Shown here: positions 17,318 through 26,034 of the stretch, piece by piece
How the letters are laid out: the number at the start of each line of letters is the position of its first letter
Numbering within the stretch: the stretch's first letter is position 1
Assembly (NCBI GenBank): GCA_016713645.1
Contig: JADJOU010000007.1
Location: 124,001 to 188,000 of the forward strand
Direction: 5' to 3'
From: Bacteroidota bacterium
GTDB lineage: Bacteria; Bacteroidota; Bacteroidia; Chitinophagales; JADJOU01
Length of the DNA: 64,000 bases
Translations under genes and position numbers: made by a program
Notes under the pieces: model-generated
Told to the model about the DNA's origin: nothing
Database searches by the model: none
What the model saw: the letters and a program-made list of their open reading frames with translations, nothing else

Positions 17318-18148
17318 TTAACTGATCTCGTATAAGGTCAATAAAGGAATATGACTGTGATAGGCAATATTCTTAGAAACACTTCTAAAGAATATTCGAT
17401 CAATAAAAGTGAGTTTGTGAGATACAGTAGCAATCAAACTAGCTTCCATTTCTTCGGAGAATTTATTGATGGCTTCTGCAATATTCGAAGATTTTAGATA
17501 GTAGAATTTATGCGGAATTTTTTTGAAATAATCTGCAATTTGTTCTTCCTCTTCTTTGTCAGCGCTCATTTTATCTTCTGTGACATGCACAATTTTTAAG
17601 TGGGCTTGAAATGTATCAGCCAATGTCTTCAAAGCATCTTTTGATTTTTTATTCATCTCATAGGTGTCGAAATCAGCAGCAAAGACAAAATTCTCTGACA
17701 TTTTTGAATAGTGGAAATTTTCAGGAATTGCCAACACTGGAATTTTTGAGTGAGCCAAAGTATTTGCAGTGAATGATCCTAAAAATAGTTCTGTCAATCC
17801 ACTCGCCCCATGTGTCCCCATTACAATAAGATCAGCGTGGTGCTTCTCGCTCTCTTCAATGATGTTTTGGACAGATGGCCCAATTGAAAATAAAACTTCA
17901 ATTTCAACTCCTTGAAAATCTTCGTTTTTTTCAAGAAGTGTTTTGACTGATTCGATTTTGTGCTTGCGTGATTCATGGTAATCTTCAATATACATCGCAT
18001 TGTAAACATTATTATCTATGCCAGCAAAAATAGGCACGCTGTGATAAAGATGTACTTTAGCGCCAATTGCTTTGGCAAGATGCATGGCAAAAAGTGTAGC
18101 ATTGTGCGCACACTTGGAAAAATCGGTGGGGACAAAAATGTTTTTCAT
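17318..18148 (-). CDS. universal stress protein, tandem Usp domains
   Basis: The 276-residue protein has two UspA folds. The first starts KNIFVPTDFSKCAHNATLFA and ends with the ATP-binding motif GTHGASGLTELFLGSFTANT (G-x2-G-x9-G-S/T). The second half (ENFVFAADFDTYEMNKKSKD and IATVSHKLTFIDRIFFRSVS) is degenerate at the nucleotide site. Tandem Usp proteins are common in Bacteroidota and respond to starvation, low oxygen or envelope stress. It is cytoplasmic. Its position beside the stress module and the MBL/PAS-kinase cluster fits a shared stress regulon, though no common operator was found directly upstream. Confidence 0.88.
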   Translation of the reverse strand: MKNIFVPTDFSKCAHNATLFAMHLAKAIGAKVHLYHSVPIFAGIDNNVYNAMYIEDYHESRKHKIESVKTLLEKNEDFQGVEIEVLFSIGPSVQNIIEESEKHHADLIVMGTHGASGLTELFLGSFTANTLAHSKIPVLAIPENFHYSKMSENFVFAADFDTYEMNKKSKDALKTLADTFQAHLKIVHVTEDKMSADKEEEEQIADYFKKIPHKFYYLKSSNIAEAINKFSEEMEASLIATVSHKLTFIDRIFFRSVSKNIAYHSHIPLLTLYEIS

Positions 18149-18158
18149 GATATTGTTT

Positions 18159-18535
18159 TTAAATGACTATTGAATTTATGGTTGAAATATCTCCTAAACT
18201 ATTGGCCTCTCCAATTGACCATTGATCTGATTTACTGGTTTCTATCCACACATCACCACCCTTTCTAAATACTTGTATATACAGGTGCCCAATTGTTCAA
18301 ATTTTTTCTCAATGTCCCAAATAATCGTATCCGAATTTATCTCTAGAGACAATTCTGATTTTAAACCCAAACTAGCCATATCCATTTCTTTATTGAAATA
18401 TTGAAATTTCACATTGGTCAGTTTCCCTTCTTTATGCTCTTTCGAAAAGAATTCAATTTTGATATTGGAATACTCCCCTTGAATTTTATCTTGTATCGAT
18501 TTGATTGTGTCTTGCGGTTTAATGATGAGTTTCAT
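18159..18535 (-). pseudogene. small conserved hypothetical protein, frameshifted
   Basis: From ATG 18535 the protein reads MKLIIKPQDTIKSIQDKIQG and FKFQYFNKEMDM-like segments up to EKKFEQLG, then derails near 18283 at a GGG run. One added G restores HLYIQVFRKGGDVWIETSKS and the frame ends at 18159 after about 125 residues. The joined C-terminus looks like one half of a small alpha/beta domain. I recognise no named family. The gene lies between the Usp and MBL genes on the same strand and may be cotranscribed with them. Confidence 0.55.
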
Positions 18536-18618
18536 GATAAATATTTTTCACAAATGTAAATGTGTTCGTCTATCATAAGTATGATGAAAAACAAGGGATT
18601 TTCTGATTTTCATCATAT

Positions 18619-20021
18619 TTAAATGTCAAATTTTTCTTTGTACTTTGGGATCACCACATTTTCAAATCCTGCTTGTTTAACTTTTCTTTAAAAGCTAACT
18701 TAGCCTCATCATCTCCATGGACAAGAAATACACGCGCAACTTTCTTGGGATGCTGACAGTTTAAGAATTGCAGCATTTCATTATAATCCCCATGGGCACT
18801 GAAGCTTTCTAGCGTTTCAACTGAGGCATTCACAGCAAAGAACTGACCAAAAATACGCACTTCCGGCTCGTGTTTTTTTAATCGATCTGCCAATCCTCCA
18901 GGTGAACTATATCCCACAATAAGTATTGTATTTCTGCTGTCCTCAACGTGGTTTTTAATATGGTGTTTAATTCTCCCAGCTTCTGCCATGCCCGATGCTG
19001 AAATAATAATACATGGCTCCTTAAAGGTATTCAAATTTTTTGAATCTTCTACTTTAGTTATGTATTTTATATCTTTAAAAATAAAGGGATCTCCATCTGT
19101 CCTGTCGATATAGGACTTAATCTCATCATTGAATAAGTTCATGTGCGCGCGCATGATGGCGGTGGTCTTGGCGCTCAGTGGACTATCGACAAATACTTTG
19201 ATATTTGGTATTTTGTTTTGATTCTTGAGTATATCCAAGGCATAGACCAATTCCTGTGTCCTCCCTAAGCTAAATGCTGGAATAATCACTTTCCCTTTTT
19301 GTTGTACACATGTCTTATTGATAATCGATTCTAGCTTGTCTAAGCTCTCCTTGCTGTTTTCATGCAAACGGTCTCCATAAGTTGATTCACAAATGATATA
19401 ATCGGCTTGCCTAAAAGGTTCAGGAGCATTCAAGATCTTGTCGTCTGGTCGGCCAATATCTCCAGTAAAAGTCAGGTGCTTGAATCCATCAATGCCTGAA
19501 TAATCTATATGTACTGCGGCACTCCCTAAAATATGTCCTACATCTGTAAAATGAAAAGAAATGTTTTCATCGACATGCACTTTTTCATTGTAATCAATTG
19601 TTTGAAATAAGGTCAAACTATTCATGACATCGGTTTCTTCATACAATGGCTCTATCTTTTTTCTTCCCTCTTCTTTGCGCTTTTTATTGATGTATTCAAT
19701 ATCCTTTTCTTGTATCTGAGCGCTGTCCAAAAGCATGACATGACATAAGTCAAATGTTGCTGGCGTACAATAGACTTTCCCCCTAAAATGTTGCTTGTAC
19801 ATCAACGGAATAAGCCCAGAGTGGTCTATATGTGCGTGTGAGAGTAGAACGATATCTATCGTCGTCGGGTCAAAACCCAATTGATGATTGTTTACATGAA
19901 CGCGCTCATGCTCCCCTTGAAACATGCCGCAATCAAGCAAAATATTCATCCCAGTATCTGTTGTAATGAGATGTTTGCTGCCTGTTACCGTTTCCGTCGC
20001 TCCTATGAATTGTATCTGCAT
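18619..20021 (-). CDS. MBL-fold/beta-CASP metallo-hydrolase (RNA-specificity domain), C-terminal frameshift
   Basis: Starting at ATG 20021 (MQIQFIGATETVTGSKHLI), the protein has the metallo-beta-lactamase motif SHAHIDHSG, further ligands in DVGHILGSAAV and FTGDIG, beta-CASP motifs (ESTYGDR, IIPAFSLGRTQE, SASGMAEAGRIKHH) and the RMMBL tail FSAHGDYNE...VHGD. Relatives are CPSF-like RNA endonucleases. The raw frame ends KLNKQDLKMW at 18651. One added A near 18682 restores KQAGFENVVIPKYKEKFDI with a stop at 18619, matching the family C-terminus. An upstream ATG at 20078 is in frame but lacks family similarity. A Crp/Fnr-like palindrome lies 43 bases upstream of the start. Confidence 0.88.
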
Positions 20022-20063
20022 GGTTTGTGTTTTAGCAAATATAAGCGAATGTCTTTTAATTTG

Positions 20064-20079
20064 AGTGATTGAAATCACT
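20064..20079. promoter_or_regulatory. Crp/Fnr-type palindrome
   Basis: AGTGATTGAAATCACT is a perfect 7+2+7 inverted repeat that fits the Crp/Fnr operator layout (GTGA-N6-TCAC; also near TTGAT-N4-ATCAA). It lies between the divergent MBL gene and the PAS kinase, whose downstream neighbour encodes a Crp-type DNA-binding protein. Confidence 0.55.
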
Positions 20080-20186
20080 TTATTTTCTGATACAAATCAT
20101 ACTGATAATCGAGTATTTCAATCGTATTTAATCTAAATTGGTCCTTAGGCTAATTTAATAATCAGCTCAAAAGAATAAAAGAATAC

Positions 20187-20194
20187 TAATTTTG
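20187..20194 (+). promoter_or_regulatory. TAnnTTTG -7 element upstream of PAS kinase
   Basis: TAATTTTG matches the Bacteroidota -7 consensus and lies 18 bases before the GTG start at 20213. Confidence 0.4.
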
Positions 20195-20212
20195 GACAAC
20201 TAAAATTAACAC

Positions 20213-21363
20213 GTGAAGGCGGAGAGCAATTTTCAGGGAATTTTATTCGAATCTCTTTTCAATCATGCCAGCATTGGCATCATCGTCTCTGATAGCAAGG
20301 GGAATGTATTTATTGTCAATGATTATGCCTTAAAAATGTTCCAATATGAAAGAGAGGAATTGGTCAACAAAAGCATAGAAATTCTTATCCCAATGCGTTT
20401 TAATCATGTTCCGATGAGAACTAATTTTGAACAAAAACCTCAAAATAGATCGATGGGCATGGGGCGAGACCTTTATGGTCTAAAAAAGAGTGGAGAAGAA
20501 TTTTCTGTTGAAATTAGCCTGAGCTTCTTTGAAATGTATCAGGAGCGCTATTTTATTGCATTTATAAGCGACATTCACAAACGCAAAAAGGCAGAATTGG
20601 AATTGAAAGAATTAAATGAGGACCTTGAGCGAAAAGTAAATGAAAGAACACAAGACCTAAAAGAAGCTCTCGATAAAGAAAAAGTTTTAGGAGAGTTGAA
20701 ATCTAGGTTTGTTTCTATCGCTTCTCATGAGTTTAAAACACCTCTCAGCACGATATCTTCGTCGGCGTATCTTCTGTCGCAATATCATTTGACCCAAGAC
20801 CAAGCTAAACGAGAAAAGCACATTCAACGAATCCAAAATTCCGTGAATTCACTCAATAGCATCTTAGACGATTTCTTGTCTCAAGGGCGCATCGAAGAGG
20901 AAAAGTGCAGATAAAAATCTTGCCTTTTGATATTGAAGAGTTGATGCTCGAGTCAATCCAAGATTTTGATAGCCTATTAAAAAGTGGGCAAAAAATTATT
21001 TATAACCATATAGGAGATAGAGTCATACTCTCTGATAAAAGCGCTCTAAAGCACATTTTCCAAAATTTGGTCTCCAATGCGCTTAAATTTTCTAGAGAAA
21101 ATAGTGAAGTACTTGTAGAAACTACCGCATTAAATCATACCTTGACTTTGAAGATTCAAGACTTTGGCATAGGCATTCCTAAAGTGGATCAGACTCATTT
21201 ATTTGAAAGATTCTACCGCGCTCAAAATGCGATGAATATTAAAGGGACTGGGCTTGGTTTGCATATCGTTGCAAAGTATGTAGAATTGCTCAAAGGCAGC
21301 ATAGAATGTAGCAGTGAGGAAAACAAAGGAACTGAATTTATTATCGTGCTCGAAAATGTTTAA
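20213..21363 (+). pseudogene. PAS-domain histidine kinase, one frameshift
   Basis: GTG 20213 opens MKAESNFQGILFESLFNHAS. A PAS domain (residues about 8-130, GIIVSDSKGNVFIVNDYALK) is followed by a coiled coil (ERKVNERTQDLKEALDKEK), HisKA with phospho-His in SHEFKTPL, and HATPase_c with NLVSNALKFS, DFGIGIP and KGTGLGLHIVAKY. The frame breaks near 20905 in an A-run; adding one A gives EEEKVQIKILPFD and a kinase of about 383 residues. There is no transmembrane helix, so it is a cytoplasmic sensor, FixL-like in layout. Its partner is the REC-Crp regulator 50 bases downstream. Confidence 0.85.
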
Positions 21364-21413
21364 ATACTGAAATCTGTTCAATTTTTTAATTATAGAATCA
21401 CTAATTTTATAGG

Positions 21414-22472
21414 ATGAAGAAACGAATTTTGTTAATTGAAGACAATGATGAATTGCGAGAAAATACCGCAGAAATCATCGAATTAGCGAACTATGAAGTG
21501 CTAACAGCACCGAATGGGAAAGTGGGGTTGGAAATGGCATTGGACAAAAAAGTGGACTTAATTGTCTGCGATATCATGATGCCTGTCCTCGATGGATATG
21601 GTGTCTTGCATTCCCTTCAAAAGAATGAATCTACCCGAAATATTCCTTTCATTTTTTTAAGTGCTAAATCTGAAAAAGATGACTGGAGAAAAGGCATGGA
21701 ATTAGGTGCAGATGATTATGTCACTAAACCTTTTACAGGGTCTGAATTATTGGTAGCCATCGATAAAAGATTGGAAAAGCGAGATATGCTCAGACAAGAT
21801 TTAACACAGGATAAATCTGAAGCTCCAGGGTATGTGAATCAAATAGAAGGTACGAATGCTCTTGAAAATATCATCAAAGAAAATGTAAACTACTTTAAGA
21901 AAAAAGAAGTGATTTACAGAGAGGGAAATAAGGCAAAATCCCTTTATTTTATACAAAAAGGGAAGGTGAAAACATTTAAGACCAATGAAGAAGGCAAAGA
22001 ATTGGTCATGGATATTTTAGGGGAGGGAGATTATTTAGGCTATTTGTCTATTCTGGGGGAGAGCATTTATACTGAGACCGCAGAGTCAATGGACGATGCT
22101 GAAATTAGCGAAATCCCCTTAATTGAATTTAATAGAATTCTTCAATCAGATAATCAATTATTGGAAAAATTTATTCGCATTTTATCAAAGAATGTAATTG
22201 AAAAAGAAAATCACCTCTTATCTATAGCATATAATTCATTGAGAAAAAAGGTAGCTGAAGCTTTGCTGATTTGTTCTGAGAAGTTCAATCCTCATGCAAC
22301 CCCTAGTTTTAGCTTAAATGTCAGTCGTGAGAATTTGGCATCTATTGCAGGAACAGCGACCGAATCGACAATCAGAACGCTGAGCGATTTTAAAGAAGAA
22401 AAATTAATAGAGATCAAAGAAGGTAAAATTATAATTCAAGATGAGAAAAGATTGAGGAGGTTGGTCAATTAA
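21414..22472 (+). CDS. response regulator fused to Crp/Fnr-type cNMP and HTH domains
   Basis: The intact 352-residue protein has three parts. A receiver domain (1-120) has Asp53 in DLIVCDIMMPVLDG and the conserved Lys in GADDYVTKPF. A cyclic-nucleotide-binding-type barrel (about 150-260) contains VIYREGNKAKSLYFIQKGKV. A Crp-type winged helix follows, SLNVSRENLASIAGTATEST then IRTLSDFKEEKLIEI. The Crp-like domain probably supplies DNA binding and dimerisation controlled by phosphorylation; whether it binds a ligand is unknown. It is paired with the PAS kinase upstream. The 3' end overlaps the convergent sugar kinase gene by eight bases. The palindrome at 20064-20079 is a candidate target. Confidence 0.9.
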   Translation: MKKRILLIEDNDELRENTAEIIELANYEVLTAPNGKVGLEMALDKKVDLIVCDIMMPVLDGYGVLHSLQKNESTRNIPFIFLSAKSEKDDWRKGMELGADDYVTKPFTGSELLVAIDKRLEKRDMLRQDLTQDKSEAPGYVNQIEGTNALENIIKENVNYFKKKEVIYREGNKAKSLYFIQKGKVKTFKTNEEGKELVMDILGEGDYLGYLSILGESIYTETAESMDDAEISEIPLIEFNRILQSDNQLLEKFIRILSKNVIEKENHLLSIAYNSLRKKVAEALLICSEKFNPHATPSFSLNVSRENLASIAGTATESTIRTLSDFKEEKLIEIKEGKIIIQDEKRLRRLVN

Positions 22473-23389
22473 TGCCTGACCCTTTTAATTTTTCAATGGC
22501 TTCCATCGTGCAAAAATGGTGTTGGTCTTGCATGGCTGTTGCAGCGCCGCAAAGCACACCAAATTCTATCGAATTCTCTATGGACTGTCCTTCTGCTAAT
22601 TTTAAAATGACTCCAGCCAATAAACTATCACCTGCTCCGACACTGTTTTTTTTGCTCAATAGTTGGAGCTTGAAAAAACCTAGTTTGACTTTTATTAATA
22701 AGAAGTGCTCCTTCCTTGCCAAGGGATATGAGGATGTTTTCTGTAGCTGAAGTAGAAATATATGCTTGCCCCTTTGCTTTCAAAGACGCCAAATCTGGAC
22801 AATTTTCTCCAACCATCATTTCAAATTCACGTCTATTGGGTTTAACGAGGAAGACACCAATATCAAAAGCATTTCGAAGACCTATTCCCTTAGTGTCTAT
22901 GAGCACCTTGATTTTTTTCTTCTGTGTATATTCAATTAATTCTTGAAGAAATTCAAGTGGGATGGTATCTCCAAAATGGCCACTCAAAACTAGAAATTTC
23001 ATGTTTTGATGTAGCGCAATTAGTGGGAGAATCTTGAAATAATCTGCTGGGTCCAATTCCTGTATTGGCATATTAAATCGATATTCCGCACCGTCTTTTT
23101 TATTTTTTAGGACAATGTTTTCTCGTATTGATTTATGGTGTTCTATTTTATAATTTTCAAATGGCGCTTCACTCAGTTTTGTGGCTAATTCATGACCATA
23201 AGCTCCTCCAGCAAAATAGATGGCGAAAGACGGCTTATTCAATTGACTTAATGCCCTGGAGACATTCAACCCGCCACCTCCTGGCAATATGACTTGGTTT
23301 TGAACATGCATTTTGCTTGATGGAAGCATGTCCTTGACCTCAAAGTAATTGTCTAAAGTGGGGTGAAAATTAATCGTGATGATTTCCAT
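22465..23389 (-). pseudogene. PfkB-family sugar kinase (1-phosphofructokinase/Pfk-2-like), frameshifted
   Basis: ATG 23389 gives MEIITINFHPTLDNYFEVKD, then the PfkB substrate-site motif LPGGGGLNVSRALSQLN and VKPNRREFEMMVGE. The frame derails in an A8 run near 22652. Removing one A joins EQKNSVGAGDSLLAGVILKL, the second PfkB signature with catalytic Asp in GAGDS, and continues to the stop at 22465. The total is about 308 residues, normal for the family. It phosphorylates a sugar phosphate, most likely fructose-6-phosphate or fructose-1-phosphate, in central metabolism. Relatives often sit in dormancy or low-oxygen regulons with Usp proteins, consistent with its neighbours. Confidence 0.82.
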
Positions 23390-23407
23390 AATAAAAGGCG
23401 GTTAAAC

Positions 23408-23434
23408 GAAAAAAGCATTTGTTAATACAAATGC
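23408..23434 (-). terminator. rho-independent terminator of mscL
   Basis: On the minus strand GCATTTGT-ATTA-ACAAATGC is followed by a run of T, just after the mscL stop at 23463. Confidence 0.75.
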
Positions 23435-23462
23435 TCCTTCGATTCTAGAAATTAAAGTTGAT

Positions 23463-23756
23463 TTAGGCAGGTTTGTTATCCCCTGCTCCCGCTTTATTGA
23501 GCGCTTTGACAATGAGAAACAAAACAAAAGCAATGATGACGAAATTGAAACAAGCTTGGATAAACTTGCCAATCATAATACTTCCAATTTGTATAGAAGT
23601 GAAATCTTTACTGCCCATAACCATCCCAATGATAGGCATTAATAAATCACCGACAATGGAGTCGACAATTTTCTGAAAAGCGCCCCCAATAATTACCCCA
23701 ATGGCTAGTGCCATAGCGTTGCCTTTAATGGCAAATTCTTTGAATTCTTCAAACAT
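23463..23756 (-). CDS. mscL: large-conductance mechanosensitive channel, short form
   Basis: The 97-residue protein has the N-terminal amphipathic helix FEEFKEFAIKGNAMALAIGV, TM1 with IGGAFQKIVDSIVGDLLMPI and TM2 FVIIAFVLFLIVKAL with a Lys-rich tail. MscL opens at high membrane tension and releases solutes on osmotic downshock. Typical MscL proteins have 100-150 residues. This one has a short periplasmic loop (GSKDFTSIQIGSIMIGKF) and a short C-terminus. It is intact, with its own terminator downstream. Its location near osmotic-stress genes is suggestive only. Confidence 0.85.
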   Translation of the reverse strand: MFEEFKEFAIKGNAMALAIGVIIGGAFQKIVDSIVGDLLMPIIGMVMGSKDFTSIQIGSIMIGKFIQACFNFVIIAFVLFLIVKALNKAGAGDNKPA

Positions 23757-23830
23757 AGTTTAATGTGTTTTGGTGATTAACAAATTTAGACAATATATGC
23801 GCTTTGACGCAATTATTTTGTACTAAGTCT

Positions 23831-24586
23831 TTAAAATCGCAAGTAAAAATCTTGTTTTTCACGAATTGCTGGGTCAAAAAAGACAATCCCCATCCTGTAG
23901 AGGTCAATGGTCAATGTCACTTTTGGGGACGATTTAATAATTTCCCAGGCTTCCGTCATTTCAGGGCTCCAATATATATCATCAAAAATAAATATAGTTT
24001 GCTCGTGAATGCAGGGCAAACACATGTTGAAATAATCTAAAGTAGTCTTTTTTCTATGGTTCCCATCAAAATAAACCAAATCTACTCGCCCCATTAAATC
24101 TAGTGCAACTGGGAGTGTATTTAGAAAATCCCCCTGAATAAACTCAATTTGAGGAAATAATGGCTGCAATTGCGCTTTTGCAATTGCTAAAATATGGGGG
24201 TTCCCATCCAAACTGATAACGCGCGATTTTTCGTCTATACTGAGATAGGCAGTGCCCATTCCCAAAGAAGTCCCCAATTCAATAATGTTCTTTGATCCAT
24301 ACTTTTCGACTATATTGGAAAGGACTTGCCCATATTTGTCTGGAATACTTACATGCTTGAAAATATCGCTTACCAACTCGTTTTTTTTGGCAGAACCTGC
24401 CCCTAAATCTTGTTTTTTTACAAATTCTTTATTTCTTATATAATAATCTATAAGTTTTGCTATCTTCGCACTCGAATTTCTCCTTTTCAGGACTTCATTG
24501 TAAAATGAAAAAACGAATGGAGAATGCACATATAGGTTGTTTTGGGACTTAATCCAAAAGAGAATATAGTGTATGAGTGAATGCAA
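23831..24586 (-). CDS. class I SAM-dependent methyltransferase
   Basis: The 251-residue protein has the Rossmann methyltransferase motif I NIIELGTSLGMGTAYLS and motif II VISLDGNPHILAIAKAQL. DLVYFDGNHRKKTTLDYF and IFDDIYWSPEM follow, and these resemble O-methyltransferase acidic motifs. The N-terminus (IHYILFWIKSQNNLYVHSPF) matches a Bacteroidota subgroup of small-molecule or lipid methyltransferases with no known substrate. It is divergent from the porin-like gene. It is intact and single, and the substrate cannot be inferred. Confidence 0.85.
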   Translation of the reverse strand: MHSLIHYILFWIKSQNNLYVHSPFVFSFYNEVLKRRNSSAKIAKLIDYYIRNKEFVKKQDLGAGSAKKNELVSDIFKHVSIPDKYGQVLSNIVEKYGSKNIIELGTSLGMGTAYLSIDEKSRVISLDGNPHILAIAKAQLQPLFPQIEFIQGDFLNTLPVALDLMGRVDLVYFDGNHRKKTTLDYFNMCLPCIHEQTIFIFDDIYWSPEMTEAWEIIKSSPKVTLTIDLYRMGIVFFDPAIREKQDFYLRF

Positions 24587-24626
24587 TTTTGATTTATTGA
24601 GCGTGTAATATTAATTATTTTATAGA

Positions 24627-25424
24627 ATGAAAAGTTTTTTCTCCTCCTTTTCCTCAGCAGTTTTGCTTTGATTGGCAATGCTCAAACAGGTTTTGCATGT
24701 AGGACCAAAGATGTTTGCAGGCGCTAGCTTCATATTCCCTCAGAATAGTGGAGAACTATTGGCGAATGTACCTGATTCTTTAATTCAATTAAGCGAATTG
24801 GGGTATAATTTGAAATTTGCCTATTTTTTTGGCGGTTCGGCCTTATACAATTTCAAAAGAGATATCGGTATTCAAATGGATATTCTCTATTTTAGCGGTG
24901 GTCAAAAGTATAGTGATGTCTTTTGTTTAAGCTGTGCAGAGCGTTATGAAATTGAGAAGAATATCAATTTAAAACAATTGGTCATCCCTATTATGTTTAA
25001 ATATACTTTTGGAAGAAACGCCTACCTAAAAGGATATGCCATGGGAGGGCCATATTTTGGTATTACTATTGCTGGAACTGAATTTGGATTGATTCAAACA
25101 ATTAATAATGCCACAAATGCGAATGTCAATGTTTTTAGATCGGAGAGAAGGGTACTTGATGCAATCAGACCTTTCGATTTAGGATTTAATTTTGAAGGAG
25201 GCTTGAATATTTATGTAGCTCAAAAGGTCTATATCTCCACAGGATTGACGACAAGTGTCAGCTTTTTTGACATCAATAGCAGCAATGTGATTAAAATCGT
25301 AAGTAAAAATGATAATTCATATACAGGCGCTAGAAATGTGAGAATGGGTTTCACGGTTGGTCTGAATTTCGTTATTTGGAACAATATTGAGCGCACGAAT
25401 AAGTGGCTTAAAGGCGGATTCTAA
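24627..25424 (+). pseudogene. porin-family outer membrane protein, two frameshifts in the signal-peptide region
   Basis: The long frame from 24672 lacks an export signal. Upstream at ATG 24627 the sequence reads MKSFF. One added T near 24641 gives LLLFLSSFALIGNAQTG, a clear signal peptide, and removal of one G near 24697 joins it to HVGPKMFAGASF. The mature part has barrel features: YNLKFAYFFGGSALYNFKRD, IGIQMDILYFSGGQKYSD, and a C-terminal aromatic strand MGFTVGLNFVIW. The corrected length is about 263 residues. A pair CLSCAER in the mature part is unusual for a barrel. It is an outer membrane protein of unknown function. Confidence 0.7.
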
Positions 25425-25501
25425 AATCCCTCTCCATCTTTTTTTCTTTAATAGCTGAAGGCGTTTAATTCTTTTTAAGAAATCAAGGGCAATTATTGTC
25501 G

Positions 25502-25509
25502 TATATTTG
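25502..25509 (+). promoter_or_regulatory. TAnnTTTG -7 element of tmRNA gene
   Basis: TATATTTG lies 13 bases before the predicted mature tmRNA 5' end at 25522, a spacing that suits a Bacteroidota -7 element. Confidence 0.55.
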
Positions 25510-25521
25510 CACCTGAAATAA

Positions 25522-25888
25522 GGGGCTGACTGGAATTGACTGGTTAGTACTGTATAGGTTGGCACGTAGAGCGTTGGTAGGAGGCTCTTAAATCTGAACT
25601 ACTATAAACTTCAATTGGCGAAACAACTTTCGCTATGGCAGCCTAAGACCAAGTCTTAGCCAGCCTTTGTTCGATAGCACGGTTGGACTCGTCGCCAGCT
25701 AAAGAGCATCATCTCAGACGGGGATCGCATGTCCTATCTACTTTGTAGGCCATGTTAAAAACAGAAGTTAAGCGATGTGTATGATGGACAATTATCCAGC
25801 AAATCGTCGAAAACCCAAAAATTGTCTAAACGTGTAGAAGGCTTATGTAGGCTCTCGCAGGACCAGAGTTCGAATCTCTGCAGCTCCA
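25522..25888 (+). ncRNA. ssrA: transfer-messenger RNA (tmRNA)
   Basis: The 5' end GGGGCTGACTGGAATTGAC and the 3' end GTTCGAATCTCTGCAGCTCCA are the tRNA-like half-molecule of one-piece tmRNA. GGGGCTG pairs with CAGCTCC through one G-U. The T-loop GTTCGAATC is intact. The tag reading frame begins at the resume codon GGC (25617) and encodes GETTFAMAA before a TAA at 25644-25646. After the discriminator A the genome reads CAAA, so the CCA end is not fully encoded. It rescues stalled ribosomes and tags incomplete proteins for proteolysis. A strong terminator follows at once. Confidence 0.96.
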
Positions 25889-25890
25889 CA

Positions 25891-25921
25891 AAAAAACCAT
25901 CGCACAATGCGATGGTTTTTT
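25891..25921 (+). terminator. rho-independent terminator of tmRNA
   Basis: AAAAAACCATCGCA-CAA-TGCGATGGTTTTTT forms a perfect 14-bp stem with a T-tract, three bases after the tmRNA end. Confidence 0.9.
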
Positions 25922-25982
25922 TATTCCTTTACTTTATCAAGACAAATTGATGCTCGAAGGAGAATCTATACCTTCTCAAAAC

Positions 25983-26013
25983 AAAAAAGCCTATCATTTT
26001 TGATAGGCTTTTT
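25983..26013 (-). terminator. rho-independent terminator of PpiD-like gene
   Basis: AAAAAGCCTATCA and TGATAGGCTTTTT pair around TTTT. It lies just beyond the minus-strand stop at 26035 and has T-tracts on both strands. Confidence 0.85.
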
Positions 26014-26034
26014 AAAATTTGTATTCTTCCAATA

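Noticed and set aside
25522..25888. A tRNA or short protein frame in the tmRNA region
   Set aside because: The tRNA-like ends, tag frame and terminator show it is tmRNA.
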